A program made the position numbers and the translations under genes. From G965225705 sp965225705 (GTDB lineage: Bacteria > Pseudomonadota > Alphaproteobacteria > Caulobacterales > Maricaulaceae), in contig OZ245325.1 in NCBI GenBank assembly GCA_965225705.1, positions 1,632,419 through 1,696,418 of the forward strand: a DNA stretch of 64,000 nucleotides, written 5' to 3'. Position 1 is the stretch's first letter, and every line of letters starts with the position of its first letter. Of this stretch, positions 35,582 to 44,460 are shown in pieces. The notes under the pieces were generated by a model, which did not search any database, was not told the DNA's origin, and saw only the letters and a list, made by a program, of their open reading frames with translations.

Positions 35582-35924
35582 ACCGGATTCCAGTATACGC
35601 TTCACTCCCTTAAAAAATCAAGAAGAGGCTCCGCCCTCTTTTCAGCTTAAACCTGAACTTCTCTGCTCTCTGTCCACTGGAATCAGAAGTTTTTATTCTT
35701 TGCTCCTGTCTTCTGTTCATGCAGAATTTAAGAGTAAAAGCTGTATACAGACTTTTTCCAGGATCTTTTGTGAACCCCTCACCTCATATCTACAGGCATG
35801 CCACCGTCACAAGCCCTTTTAGCTATATTTAAGATTAATATACTCTCGTCTTCCACGAACATAAAAAAATGGCCTGGCTTAAAAAGCCAGGCCACTCTTT
35901 ATCTAAACTAAAAAACTAAGCTTT
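35582..35924. other. Intergenic region between ompA and TIGR02302
   Basis: About 340 bp without coding signal. It contains the ompA terminator near 35862-35894 and must also hold the promoter for the TIGR02302 gene; I cannot place the latter. Confidence 0.5.
35862..35894 (-). terminator. Rho-independent terminator of the OmpA gene
   Basis: In minus sense TGGCCTGGCTT pairs with AAGCCAGGCCA over 11 bp around a 3-nt loop (35870-35894) and is followed by TTTTTTT (35863-35869), 30 nt after the stop codon. Confidence 0.92.
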
Positions 35925-37016
35925 TTAGTATGTAGGTGCAGGCTGAAGTGTAATAAGAACTTCAGAACGTCTGTTCAAAGGCTCACGCACACCATCTGGT
36001 GTTTGTACAGCAAGATATTCTTTATCCTTACCAAAACCTTTTACCATAATGTTACTGGCAGGAACACCAAGCCTGATAAGCTCGTCACGAACAGAATTGG
36101 CACGACGAACAGAAAGCTTCTGGTTATACGCTTTTGTTCCAACCGTATCAGTGAATCCATCCACCTGAAGTGTGATGATAGAACATTTTGGCTCAGACAT
36201 AGCTTTCTCAGCTGCTGTTATAACAGTGTCAGAAGCCTGTTGTGTAAGATTGCTCTTATCAAAACCGAAATACACCACAAAGGCCACATCTTCACACGCC
36301 AAAGGAGCAGGCGGTGGAGGCGGTGGTGGTGGAGGCGGTGGTGGTGGAGGCGGTGGTGGTGGAGGCGGTGGTGGTGGAGCACCAAACTGATACCTTAAAC
36401 CAAGAAAAATATCATGAGAACGATATTTATCCAGCTCAAGCTTTTTACCGCCACCGTTAAACTCATTCTTAAGAGTATTAAAGAAGCGATACTCCAGATC
36501 CATAAACAGGTTGTCTGTCAGCTTATAGCCAACACCCGCAATCAGTTGCCAGGCAAAAGCACCATCTTTATCTTTAATGCTGATAAGATCACGCCCTGGA
36601 ATTGCCGGTGCGTAGAAGTGGCCGCTTTGACGACCATAACCAACACCTGCACCCAGATAAGGCTGAACTTTACCCTGACGATTGAAATCATAAAGAGCAT
36701 TCAGCATAAGAGACCAGGAACGGATCTTGGAAGAAGTTTGATCCAAACGGGCAATCTTACCTGTTTTGTTATAACGATGTGTAAAATCAAGCTCTGTCCG
36801 CCAGCCGCTGTCAAAAGAATAGCCAACGCCCACAGATTCACGCAAGCTCCATTTACTCTTCAGCTTACCAGATAAAGCACCTGTAACTTTAGGGCTTTGA
36901 AGTTTGCCGTAACCAATATTGGCACGTGCATACCAGCTTCCCTGATCGGCGCTGGCCAGCGTAGGCATAGCCAAAAAAGAACCGACGGCAGCTGCCATTA
37001 ACAGTTTTCTTTTCAT
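35925..37016 (-). CDS. OmpA-type outer-membrane protein with polyproline hinge
   Basis: Abundant-porin-like protein of 363 residues: signal peptide (MKRKLLMAAAVGSF, cleavage after ASA), an eight-strand beta-barrel domain of about 190 residues ending in a strand with terminal aromatic (GLRYQFG), a hinge of 23 consecutive prolines, and an OmpA peptidoglycan-binding domain with DGFTDTVGTKAYNQKLSVRRA and LNRRSEVLI (diaminopimelate-binding Asp and Arg). GGAGG lies 5 nt before the ATG at 37016, so the in-frame ATG four codons upstream is rejected. It has its own strong terminator and a hairpin in its leader, consistent with high expression. It tethers the outer membrane to the cell wall. Confidence 0.93.
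   Translation of the reverse strand: MKRKLLMAAAVGSFLAMPTLASADQGSWYARANIGYGKLQSPKVTGALSGKLKSKWSLRESVGVGYSFDSGWRTELDFTHRYNKTGKIARLDQTSSKIRSWSLMLNALYDFNRQGKVQPYLGAGVGYGRQSGHFYAPAIPGRDLISIKDKDGAFAWQLIAGVGYKLTDNLFMDLEYRFFNTLKNEFNGGGKKLELDKYRSHDIFLGLRYQFGAPPPPPPPPPPPPPPPPPPPPPPPAPLACEDVAFVVYFGFDKSNLTQQASDTVITAAEKAMSEPKCSIITLQVDGFTDTVGTKAYNQKLSVRRANSVRDELIRLGVPASNIMVKGFGKDKEYLAVQTPDGVREPLNRRSEVLITLQPAPTY
36309..36377. repeat. 15-bp tandem repeat encoding 23 prolines
   Basis: Four exact copies of the 15-mer AGGCGGTGGTGGTGG (36318-36377) follow a 9-nt partial copy. Read on the minus strand every triplet is a proline codon. Changes in copy number would add or remove five prolines in frame. Confidence 0.93.
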
Positions 37017-37075
37017 TATTCCCTCCAAAGACGATAAAATGTCTTATTTGGTTTTAAAGATTTAAACAGAATAAA

Positions 37076-37094
37076 GCCGTTTAAAGGAACGGCA
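37076..37094 (-). promoter_or_regulatory. Leader hairpin of the OmpA-type gene
   Basis: In minus sense GCCGTT-CCTTTA-AACGGC forms a 6-bp stem about 60 nt before the start codon, followed by TTTATT. It may protect the mRNA 5' end, as leader hairpins do for ompA messages, or act as a weak attenuator. Confidence 0.35.
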
Positions 37095-37227
37095 CGGGCT
37101 ATTTTAAATCATACCTTTTCCCAAAAATCTAGAAAAAAAATCTCTTTTTTTTGAACACCTCCCAGATGTTGCAAAAAAAACACATGCCTTAACTTAAAAA
37201 AAATATGCCATATTAAGGAAAGTCCTC

Positions 37228-38442
37228 CTAAAGAACGCTTTTAGAGCGCAATTCCTTAATCTTCTCTGCATCAAGGCCAATTTCTTTCTGGAGAATGTCC
37301 TCTGTATGCTGGCCTAAAACAGGCGGCGCCTGACGCAAAGACAAAGCCCCCGCGTAGAGCAAAGGTGATTCCGGGAATAATCCTGCACCCCCAAGGGCAT
37401 GCTGCGCCTCCACGCAGGCTTTGCGTGCCTTTGCCTGGGGATGATCAAACACATCTTCCACAGAGCGTATACGTCCACAGGGAACATCCGCCTGCTTCAA
37501 AAGTGAGATCCAGTCTTCCACTCTTTTTGTTTTGGTCTTTTCAGATATCACAGATGATAAAACCGCATGATGACGCACACGGGATTCATTGGTAGAAAAA
37601 CGCGAATCCCGGGCAAGATCATCAAGCTCTAAAACCTTAAGGAGTCGCCCAAACTGACCATCATTGCCAACAGCAATAATGAAAAACGCATCGCTTGCCG
37701 GAAAAGCTTCATAAGGTGCGATATTGGGATGCCTGTTCCCCAGACGTTGAGGTGCATCCCCACTCACCAAATAATTTGTGGCCTGATTGGCAAGGGCAGC
37801 AGTGAGACAATCAAACAAAGCAAGATCCAGATACCGGCCCCTGCCATCACGTTCCCGTGCTGTAAGGGCAGCCCCTATAGCTGTTGCAGCATAAAGGCCC
37901 GTGATAAGATCCGCCACAGCAACACCGGTTTTTAAAGGTTGTCCCCCATCCTCATCAGGAAACCCCGTCACCGACATATAGCCGGCCTCCCCCTGAATCA
38001 TAAAATCATAACCCGGCAGATCCTTACAGGGGCCGGTCTGGCCAAAGCCGGTTATCGAGCAATAAACAAGGCGGGGATTAATGCCTTTAAGAGTTTCGTA
38101 ATCCAAACCATAATGCGCAAGCCCGCCGGGTTTAAAATTTTCAAGGACAACATCACATGTTTGAGCAAGCTGATGAAGAATATCCTGTCCTTCAGGTTTT
38201 TGGAAATCCACCGTGATAGAGCGTTTGTTACGGTTAGCCGCAAGAAAGTAAGCGGCATCTCCTTCCTCCCCTGTCTCAGAGGTTAAAAAAGGTGGGCCCC
38301 AGTGGCGTGTATCATCGCCCTGTCCCGGACGCTCTACTTTAATGACATCTGCCCCAAGATCCGCCAGAGTCTGACTTGCCCAGGGCCCGGCCAGAACGCG
38401 GCTTAAATCCAGAACACGAATATGGGACAAAGGTGCTGTCAT
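37228..38442 (-). CDS. CaiB/BaiF (class III) CoA-transferase
   Basis: Family III CoA-transferase of 404 residues with the N-terminal LDLSRVLAGPWASQTLADLGADVIKVERP, the catalytic-aspartate region YDFMIQGEAGYMSVTG, and the small-domain segment EDWISLLKQADVPCGRI. It follows the glutaryl-CoA dehydrogenase gene on the same strand after 83 nt. From that context the likely reaction is CoA transfer from succinyl-CoA to glutarate (SUGCT type), which would supply glutaryl-CoA; sequence alone does not prove the substrate. Confidence 0.88.
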   Translation of the reverse strand: MTAPLSHIRVLDLSRVLAGPWASQTLADLGADVIKVERPGQGDDTRHWGPPFLTSETGEEGDAAYFLAANRNKRSITVDFQKPEGQDILHQLAQTCDVVLENFKPGGLAHYGLDYETLKGINPRLVYCSITGFGQTGPCKDLPGYDFMIQGEAGYMSVTGFPDEDGGQPLKTGVAVADLITGLYAATAIGAALTARERDGRGRYLDLALFDCLTAALANQATNYLVSGDAPQRLGNRHPNIAPYEAFPASDAFFIIAVGNDGQFGRLLKVLELDDLARDSRFSTNESRVRHHAVLSSVISEKTKTKRVEDWISLLKQADVPCGRIRSVEDVFDHPQAKARKACVEAQHALGGAGLFPESPLLYAGALSLRQAPPVLGQHTEDILQKEIGLDAEKIKELRSKSVL

Positions 38443-38525
38443 GATGATCTGTCCCCTTCCTCTTTTCCAGTCTGTATTAACAACTCAGACATAAAGGATT
38501 AAGTTCCCCGCCCTTCCATCTTGTC

Positions 38526-39743
38526 TTACTGAAAGGCCTGAAGGCCTGTCTGTGCCCTTCCAAGGATGAGGGCATGAATATCATGCGTCCCCTCATAGGT
38601 GTTCACAGCCTCCAGATTCATCATATGCCGTATGACATGATATTCATCAGCAATGCCATTACCGCCATGTATATCCCGGGCCTGTCGTGCAATTTCAAGA
38701 GCTTTCCCACAATTATTACGTTTAAGAAGGGAGATAGCTTCAGGTGGCGCCTGCCCCGCATCCATAAGACGGCCAAGACGTAAGGCGGAGGTAAGGCCCA
38801 GTGTAATTTCGGTCTGCATATCGGCCAGTTTCTTCTGAATAAGTTGCATAGAAGCCAGAGGTTTCCCGAACTGTTGACGTTCAAGAGCATAGTCTCGTGC
38901 CGCATGCCAGCAGAATTCCGCCGCCCCCAAACTGCCCCATGCGATACCATAACGGGCCTTATTGAGGCACCCAAACGGCCCTTTCAGCCCTTTGACATGG
39001 GGGAGGAGTCTGTCTTCAGGAACAAAAACATCATCAAGAACAATCTGCCCTGTCTCTGACGCTCTGAGAGAAAACTTACCTTCAAGCTTTGGTGTGGAAA
39101 ACCCCTTATCATCTCTCTCAACAATAAAGCCTCTGATCACCCCCTCATCATCTTTGGCCCAGACAATGGCAAGATCAGCAATGGGGGAATTGGTGATCCA
39201 TGTTTTTGAACCTGAGAGACGAAAACCTCCTGCCTCTTTACGCGCCCGTGTTGTCATAGAGCCGGGGTCAGAGCCTGCATCAGGCTCCGTCAGGCCAAAA
39301 CAGCCCAGCAGGGACCCGGAAGCCAGAGAGGGAAGATAGCGACGACGCTGCTCTTCAGAGCCATAGGCAAAAACAGGGTGGATGACGAGAGAGTTTTGTA
39401 CACTCATTGCAGAACGATAGCCCGAATCAACACGCTCTACAGCGCGCGCAATCAGGCCATAGGCCACATGGTTCATACCTGCCCCACCATATTCTTCCGG
39501 CAGGGTCACGCTGAGAAAGCCCAGCTCCCCAAACTGCGTCATAATGGATCTGTCAAACAGTTCTTTGCGGTTGGCCTCTAAAATACCAGGGAAAAGCTTA
39601 TCCTGACAATAGGATTCTGCGGAATCACGGACAAGACGCTCTTCCTCTGTCAAACTCTCGCCCAAAAACAAAGGATCAGACCAGTCAAAAACAGCTTTGG
39701 GCGTGTGGCCTTCTTCTCTGGCAGAACGTGCAGGATCAGACAT
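38526..39743 (-). CDS. gcdH: Glutaryl-CoA dehydrogenase
   Basis: FAD enzyme that oxidises and decarboxylates glutaryl-CoA to crotonyl-CoA in lysine and tryptophan degradation. The 405 residues are an acyl-CoA dehydrogenase fold. Features of GcdH are the arginine in VERVDSGYRSAMSVQNSLV, FGLTEPDAGSDPGSM, KTWITNSPIADLAIVWAK, and the catalytic glutamate in NTYEGTHDIHALILGRA. GGAGA lies 8 nt before the ATG. Together with the CoA-transferase behind it, it forms a small glutarate catabolism unit. Confidence 0.93.
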   Translation of the reverse strand: MSDPARSAREEGHTPKAVFDWSDPLFLGESLTEEERLVRDSAESYCQDKLFPGILEANRKELFDRSIMTQFGELGFLSVTLPEEYGGAGMNHVAYGLIARAVERVDSGYRSAMSVQNSLVIHPVFAYGSEEQRRRYLPSLASGSLLGCFGLTEPDAGSDPGSMTTRARKEAGGFRLSGSKTWITNSPIADLAIVWAKDDEGVIRGFIVERDDKGFSTPKLEGKFSLRASETGQIVLDDVFVPEDRLLPHVKGLKGPFGCLNKARYGIAWGSLGAAEFCWHAARDYALERQQFGKPLASMQLIQKKLADMQTEITLGLTSALRLGRLMDAGQAPPEAISLLKRNNCGKALEIARQARDIHGGNGIADEYHVIRHMMNLEAVNTYEGTHDIHALILGRAQTGLQAFQ

Positions 39744-40279
39744 GGTACAGATCTCCTTTATTGTCTACGTGCCCTTCATGGCCTTGGCAGTCATTTCCGC
39801 AGAGCTCACCTTATTTAAAAGGGGCATGATATTGTCTTCACAAAGCAGACGAATATAAGTTTAGAGGAAAGCTTTGTTTTTTCAAGGCACTATGTCATAA
39901 TTTAAAACCAACAGGGGAGTAAAGATCTTCACGGGCTTACGCCCCGGGGCCAGGACAACGTCTCCCCTTCTGCTTGTCTCTCACCTCAGCTGACAGGAAC
40001 GTGGGAAGCCTTATCACAGGATCAGTTTTTTCAAAGATATTTGACAATACTCCCCCAAATGCCCTTCTTCCCCTTTTTCTTTCAGCCCCCCTTTTCTTTC
40101 AGGACAACACACGTCATGATAAAGGTCTTTTTTCTTTTCTATAACTTTTTGAATCAGGAATTCACCTTTAAAAAGGCTGCCCCCCTGAAATCCTCACAGA
40201 CACCCCCAGCACAACAAAAAAAGGTTTGCAGGAATCAGGGATATCACAAGGGCCAGCTGATATAAAACATGGATCTCAG
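39744..40279. other. Non-coding gap between gcdH and hydrolase gene
   Basis: About 535 bp between divergent genes. The open frames here are low-complexity (phenylalanine/proline-rich) and show no family resemblance. TTGAAA with a TAAACT 16 nt later (minus sense, around 39870) could be the gcdH promoter, weakly supported. Confidence 0.5.
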
Positions 40280-41254
40280 ATGCAGGAACACACAAACCTG
40301 AAAACACCCCCCCCCTCCCACACCTCTGCACACACATACCCTCTGGCAGGTTTTCAGGGGGCGCTTCCCCCGGCACCGTCCTGGTTTTCAGATCAGCTTG
40401 AGATTCACCCCAAACAGGGACAGGTGAGCATTGCTGACGCCTGTCTTAGCTATCAAACATGGGGAGAGACGGGAAAGCAGGGCCTCCTGTTTCTTCACGG
40501 CGGGCAAGCCTGCCGCCAGTGGTGGGATTTTCTTGCACCCTCTTTTACAAACCATTTTACACCAGCTGCTTTTTGTCTTTCTGGCATGGGGGATTCGCAA
40601 TGGCGCCCCGCATATGATCTTGATATTTATGCCGAAGAAGCCCTGGGCGTCATGGAACATTTGAACTTTTTTGATCACCAGCATAAGCCTTTGATAGTGG
40701 GGCATTCTTTTGGGGGATATGTGGCTTTGAAAGCAGCCCTGTCCTACGGAGAACGTCTCGGAGGTGTTGTGGTGTTAGACAGCCCCCTGCGATCGTCACG
40801 CAATACACAGGATCCCGTACGCAAACGCAGTTTAAAAGTCTATCACAGCCTGACCGACGCCCTGGCCCGTTTTCGTCTTCTTCCCCCTCAGTCCTGTGAG
40901 AATTTCTTCTTACTTGACTATATAGCACGATCGTCTCTCCGTCGGGTTCGCCGCCTTGATGACAGTGTTGGGTGGGTATGGAAATTTGACCCGGATCTCT
41001 GGAGCAAATTTTCCTACGCGCTTGACCCCCCTGAAGACATTGCCACCGCGCTCCCCTGCCCTACTGCCTTTTTAAGGGGGGCACGCTCAGCCCTGATGAC
41101 AGAGGAAATATGGGAGGTGATGGAGGCCAGCCTTCATGCCAACGGCCCTTTTATAACTCTGCCTGAAGCCCGGCACCATGTTATGCTGGATCAGCCCTTA
41201 GCCCTTATCGGGGCATTAAGGACCCTCTTTTCTGTCTGGCCCCAAAAAGCCTGA
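40280..41254 (+). CDS. Alpha/beta hydrolase
   Basis: A 324-residue alpha/beta-hydrolase-fold enzyme with oxyanion HGG (LLFLHGGQACRQWW), nucleophile elbow GHSFGGYVALKAAL and catalytic histidine in LPEARHHVMLDQP. The position normally held by the acid reads LRGARSALMTEE, i.e. serine where many homologues have Asp, a pattern seen in part of the family. The substrate is unknown. The start is uncertain: ATG at 40280 has only a weak GGA upstream; TTG at 40226 is possible but adds low-complexity sequence. bL31 follows 151 nt later. Confidence 0.78.
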   Translation: MQEHTNLKTPPPSHTSAHTYPLAGFQGALPPAPSWFSDQLEIHPKQGQVSIADACLSYQTWGETGKQGLLFLHGGQACRQWWDFLAPSFTNHFTPAAFCLSGMGDSQWRPAYDLDIYAEEALGVMEHLNFFDHQHKPLIVGHSFGGYVALKAALSYGERLGGVVVLDSPLRSSRNTQDPVRKRSLKVYHSLTDALARFRLLPPQSCENFFLLDYIARSSLRRVRRLDDSVGWVWKFDPDLWSKFSYALDPPEDIATALPCPTAFLRGARSALMTEEIWEVMEASLHANGPFITLPEARHHVMLDQPLALIGALRTLFSVWPQKA

Positions 41255-41405
41255 CATATTTTTTATCTCCCAAAGGTTCAGGAGAAGACCGGCCTGCCTG
41301 TAGAATATCCCTCTTGCATCTCTTTGCATGATGGTTTAAGGAAGGCCAGAAGAAAACTGAGGCCCTGCCTCTCCCAAGAAATATCCCCTGATGGAATAAG
41401 CTATT

Positions 41406-41624
41406 ATGAAAAAAGACATTCACCCCGGCTATCATGATATCAATATTGTTATGACCGACGGGGAAAGCTATACGACCCGCTCTACCTATCAGAAAGAAGG
41501 GGCAACTTTGAAACTGGACATTGATCCTAAAACGCATCCTGCCTGGACCGGGGGCGGACAAAAACTTATTGACCGGGGTGGGCGTCTCAGCCGCTTCAAG
41601 GACAAATTTAAAGGTTTTGTTTAA
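41406..41624 (+). CDS. rpmE: 50S ribosomal protein bL31, zinc-free type
   Basis: Ribosomal protein of the large-subunit/small-subunit bridge. The 72 residues begin MKKDIHPGYHDINIVMTDGE and continue with STYQKEGATLKLDIDPKTHP and AWTGGGQKLIDRGGRLSRF, the alphaproteobacterial bL31 pattern. It has no CxxC pair, so it is the form that does not bind zinc. An imperfect stem at 41663-41694 follows the stop. Confidence 0.95.
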   Translation: MKKDIHPGYHDINIVMTDGESYTTRSTYQKEGATLKLDIDPKTHPAWTGGGQKLIDRGGRLSRFKDKFKGFV

Positions 41625-41662
41625 GGGGTTTCCTCAGTCTCTCTCTGAGATATGAGGTGTAA

Positions 41663-41694
41663 GGGTGAGATAGTATACCCCTATCTTCTCACCC
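41663..41694 (+). other. Hairpin after rpmE
   Basis: GGGTGA and GATAG (41663-41673) pair with CTATC and TCACCC (41681-41694, three bases bulged) around a 7-nt loop. There is no T tract, so it is a 3'-end structure rather than a clear intrinsic terminator. Confidence 0.4.
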
Positions 41695-41713
41695 CTAAAA
41701 GCGCGTAAATTAT

Positions 41714-42234
41714 ATGACGTCAAAAACTATGTCCTGACCATGGCCCGATATAATCTCCGGGAAAACGGTAGTCTCATCCGAGCTACCACTACGCTGGGTG
41801 ATAAGGACAGGGGGCGCATCATGGTGCCTTTTCCTGGCTCCGTTCATCAAACTTTTCACACATTTCATGGGCTGACCAGCTTTGGATGAGCTGGTTTTGG
41901 CAAACACCAGAACCGGCTGCCGGACTTAAGGAATTTGCATCCCTGTTTGAGGACTGGGAGCATTTGCAGCAGGAACGCAATTTGATCAGATTACTTTGAG
42001 TGGGTATACACAGTTGTACCAGACTGGTTTACAGACATCTTAGCTGGCTTTCCGGGGTGGCCGGGCAGAAAATAAACTGGCCCAAAACATTCTTATCTGT
42101 TCAGCTGTTTAACCATCAAACGTATCACCGCGGGCGAATTCTGCCATGCTCATACCTTGGGGCTTCAGCCTGACGATACAGACCCCCCTTTACACCTGCC
42201 CCTTATACCAACGCCTGACCTTAAGGCTGGTTGA
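41714..42234 (+). pseudogene. Decayed DinB/YfiT-family gene, several frameshifts
   Basis: Pieces of a DinB-type (four-helix, three-histidine metal enzyme) protein are spread over three frames in the right order: VLTMARYNLRENGSLI and GSVHQTFHTF (about 41733-41870), then ADQLWMSWFWQTPEPAAGLK and EFASLFEDWEHLQQERN (about 41872-41990), then WLSGVAGQKINWPKTFLSV and QLFNHQTYHRG (about 42043-42150), then CHAHTLGLQPDDTDPP to a TGA at 42234. Stops or frame changes separate the pieces, so no full-length protein can be made. The metal-site HxxxH (HQTYH) is still readable, so decay is recent. This explains the otherwise empty 680 bp between rpmE and the NTF2-like gene. Confidence 0.85.
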
Positions 42235-42301
42235 CTGTGCCCCCTCATCACACTGGACAGTCCAGAGAAGTTTTAAGGAAAAACGCCGGACCTGATACAG
42301 G

Positions 42302-42700
42302 TTAAAACTTCTCTGTCATCTCAAAGGCATCTTCGCTGAGCAACCAGGTATTGTCTTCCTGACGGATCCATTTTTCCAGCGTAATAATGCCACGCCCGAC
42401 ATTCATCTGCCAGTCTGAGGTCAGTATGGCCGTATCCCCGTCAAGGGGATCAATTTTTGTATTCATATAGTCTACATTTTTAGCACCGGAATCGATAAAA
42501 TCCTGCCAGAATTTCTGGATATCCTGCCTGCCCTTAAAGACTCCAACACCCCCCACAGTCATGCTGGCATCGTCCTGATAACAGGCAGCACATCCTGCAG
42601 CATCACCAGCATTAAAGGCTTCACGCCAGGACTTACTGACATTTTTAACGGCCTGTATGACAGCTTCCCTGTCGCCGGTTGAATTGTTTTGTGTTGTCAT
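42302..42700 (-). CDS. NTF2-like (SnoaL/DUF4440-type) protein
   Basis: A 132-residue cone-shaped NTF2-like domain: an N-terminal helix with WREAFNAGDAAGCAACYQDDA, then GGVGVFKGRQDIQKFWQDFI and a beta sheet ending in WIRQEDNTWLLSEDAFE. Members range from small-molecule isomerases to stress proteins of unknown role; no catalytic set is recognisable. It is transcribed alone, divergent from pdhB; a GGGAAG lies 7 nt before its ATG. Confidence 0.8.
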   Translation of the reverse strand: MTTQNNSTGDREAVIQAVKNVSKSWREAFNAGDAAGCAACYQDDASMTVGGVGVFKGRQDIQKFWQDFIDSGAKNVDYMNTKIDPLDGDTAILTSDWQMNVGRGIITLEKWIRQEDNTWLLSEDAFEMTEKF

Positions 42701-42995
42701 CGGATTGCTTCCCTTTTTATCTTTTTAAAACTTTATCTGACCCTAACATTGATCTTCCACGTATGTAAACAGTGACCAGGCCAGCTTAAGTGCAAATTTA
42801 CATAAAAAAAAGAGAGTGATAACACAGGCAGGACAGTGTATAAAAATATGTTATGCTTGAACCGCTGTTTAAAAGAGGATAAAATTTGTTAGGAAGCAGA
42901 TGGTAAGATCTGCCAGCGGAAACTGGAAACTGTTCTGAACCGTTAAAAAGCAGTATGATAAAAAATGACCGTGGTACGACAGAGGGAGACATATT

Positions 42996-44417
42996 TTGAC
43001 AATAGAAGTTCTTATGCCGGCTTTATCACCAACCATGGAAACAGGAACGCTTGCCAAATGGCTCAAAAAGGAAGGTGATAAAGTTGAATCCGGGGATGTT
43101 CTTGCCGAGATTGAAACCGATAAAGCTTCTATGGAATTTGAGGCTGTGGATGAAGGTGTTTTAGGCAAAATTCTTGTGCCAGAAGGGACAGAAAATGTTC
43201 AGGTTAATGCCCCCATTGCCCTTTTGCTGGAAGAGGGAGAAGACACCGCTGTCCTGAATACCCCCTCCCTCCCTCCGTCTCCTCCTGCACAACCTGCCTC
43301 TCCCCCTCTGACAGTTTCTGCACAGGCTGAATCTGACCCCCCCCCTCCTGCACCCTCCGTTCACATGCCACCACAGACGCCTCCTGCCCCCTCCGTGAAC
43401 ACCTCTGAGCCAGCCCCGGACGCCAGCTGGGAACCCATCACTGTGCGGGATGCTTTGCGGGATGCCATGGCCGAAGAAATGCGCCGCGACCCCTCTGTCT
43501 TTGTGATGGGGGAAGAGGTTGCTGAATATCAGGGGGCCTATAAAGTCACACGTGGTCTTTTAGAAGAATTTGGTTCCAAACGTGTTGTTGACACCCCCAT
43601 TACAGAACATGGCTTTGCAGGTCTTGGGGTGGGGGCCGGTTTTGGGGGTCTGCGCCCTGTTGTTGAGTTCATGACCATGAATTTTGCCATGCAGGCCATT
43701 GATCATATTATCAATTCTGCGGCTAAAACATTGTATATGTCAGGGGGGCAAATGGGCTGCCCTATTGTTTTTCGTGGCCCCAATGGTGCAGCAGCACGTG
43801 TTGGGGCACAGCACAGTCAGGATTATTCCTCCTGGTATGCACATGTTCCGGGCCTTAAAGTTGTGGCTCCTTATGATTCAGCCGATGCAAAAGGGCTTTT
43901 AAAGTCCGCCATTCGTGATCCCAATCCTGTTGTTTTCCTGGAAAATGAATTGCTGTATGGGGAAAGCTTTGAGGCACCGACACAGGAAGACTGGCTTGTC
44001 CCCTTAGGTGTTGCAAAAATCCGCAGGGCTGGCTCTCATGTGACCATCACAGCACATTCGCGCATGGTCGCCCTGGCGCTTGAGGCCGCTGACAAATTAG
44101 CGGAAGAAGGTATAGAGGCCGAAGTTCTTGACTTAAGAAGTCTGCGCCCTCTGGATACAGACAGTGTTGTGCGTTCTGTGATGAAAACCAACCGTCTTGT
44201 CTGTGTCGAGGAAGGCTGGGGCGTATGCGGTCTTGGATCAGAAATAGCCACCCGCGTGGTTGAGGAGGCCTTTGATTATCTTGACGCTCCCCCGGCGCGG
44301 GTTCATCAGGAAGATGTGCCCATGCCGTATGCCGCCAATCTGGAGGCTTTGAGCCTGCCAGATGTGGCACGTATTATCAGGGCCGTCAAAAAAGTTCTTT
44401 ATCATAACGAGGCCTAA
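42996..44417 (+). CDS. pdhB: Pyruvate dehydrogenase E1 beta with N-terminal lipoyl domain
   Basis: Beta subunit of the E1 decarboxylase of the pyruvate dehydrogenase complex. Residues 1-80 are a lipoyl domain with the lipoylated lysine K43 (EIETDKASMEFE). A Pro/Ala-rich linker (about 85-145) leads to the E1-beta transketolase-like domain (VFVMGEEVAEYQGAYKVTRG, DTPITEHGFAGLGVG, MNFAMQAIDHIINSAAK). A lipoyl domain on E1-beta is a known alphaproteobacterial trait. The start is TTG at 42996, with GGAG seven bases before it. pdhA, expected just upstream, is absent. Its lipoyl-domain DNA is almost identical to that of pdhC. Confidence 0.94.
   Translation: MTIEVLMPALSPTMETGTLAKWLKKEGDKVESGDVLAEIETDKASMEFEAVDEGVLGKILVPEGTENVQVNAPIALLLEEGEDTAVLNTPSLPPSPPAQPASPPLTVSAQAESDPPPPAPSVHMPPQTPPAPSVNTSEPAPDASWEPITVRDALRDAMAEEMRRDPSVFVMGEEVAEYQGAYKVTRGLLEEFGSKRVVDTPITEHGFAGLGVGAGFGGLRPVVEFMTMNFAMQAIDHIINSAAKTLYMSGGQMGCPIVFRGPNGAAARVGAQHSQDYSSWYAHVPGLKVVAPYDSADAKGLLKSAIRDPNPVVFLENELLYGESFEAPTQEDWLVPLGVAKIRRAGSHVTITAHSRMVALALEAADKLAEEGIEAEVLDLRSLRPLDTDSVVRSVMKTNRLVCVEEGWGVCGLGSEIATRVVEEAFDYLDAPPARVHQEDVPMPYAANLEALSLPDVARIIRAVKKVLYHNEA
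43014..43243 (+). repeat. Lipoyl-domain DNA repeat, copy in pdhB
   Basis: This stretch aligns without gaps with 44479-44708 in pdhC; by my count 216 of 230 bases agree, including one run of 67 identical bases. Similarity stops abruptly at both ends. Confidence 0.92.
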
Positions 44418-44460
44418 GGCTTAAAGAAGACAACAACTGAAGATCACTGGAGTTGACCCC

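Noticed and set aside
36172..36390. Plus-strand ORF with a long glycine run
   Set aside because: It is the antisense shadow of the polyproline codons of the OmpA-type gene; the minus strand has signal peptide, ribosome site and terminator.
40041..40265. Phe/Pro-rich ORF upstream of the alpha/beta hydrolase
   Set aside because: Low-complexity translation with no ribosome site; it overlaps the region just before the hydrolase.
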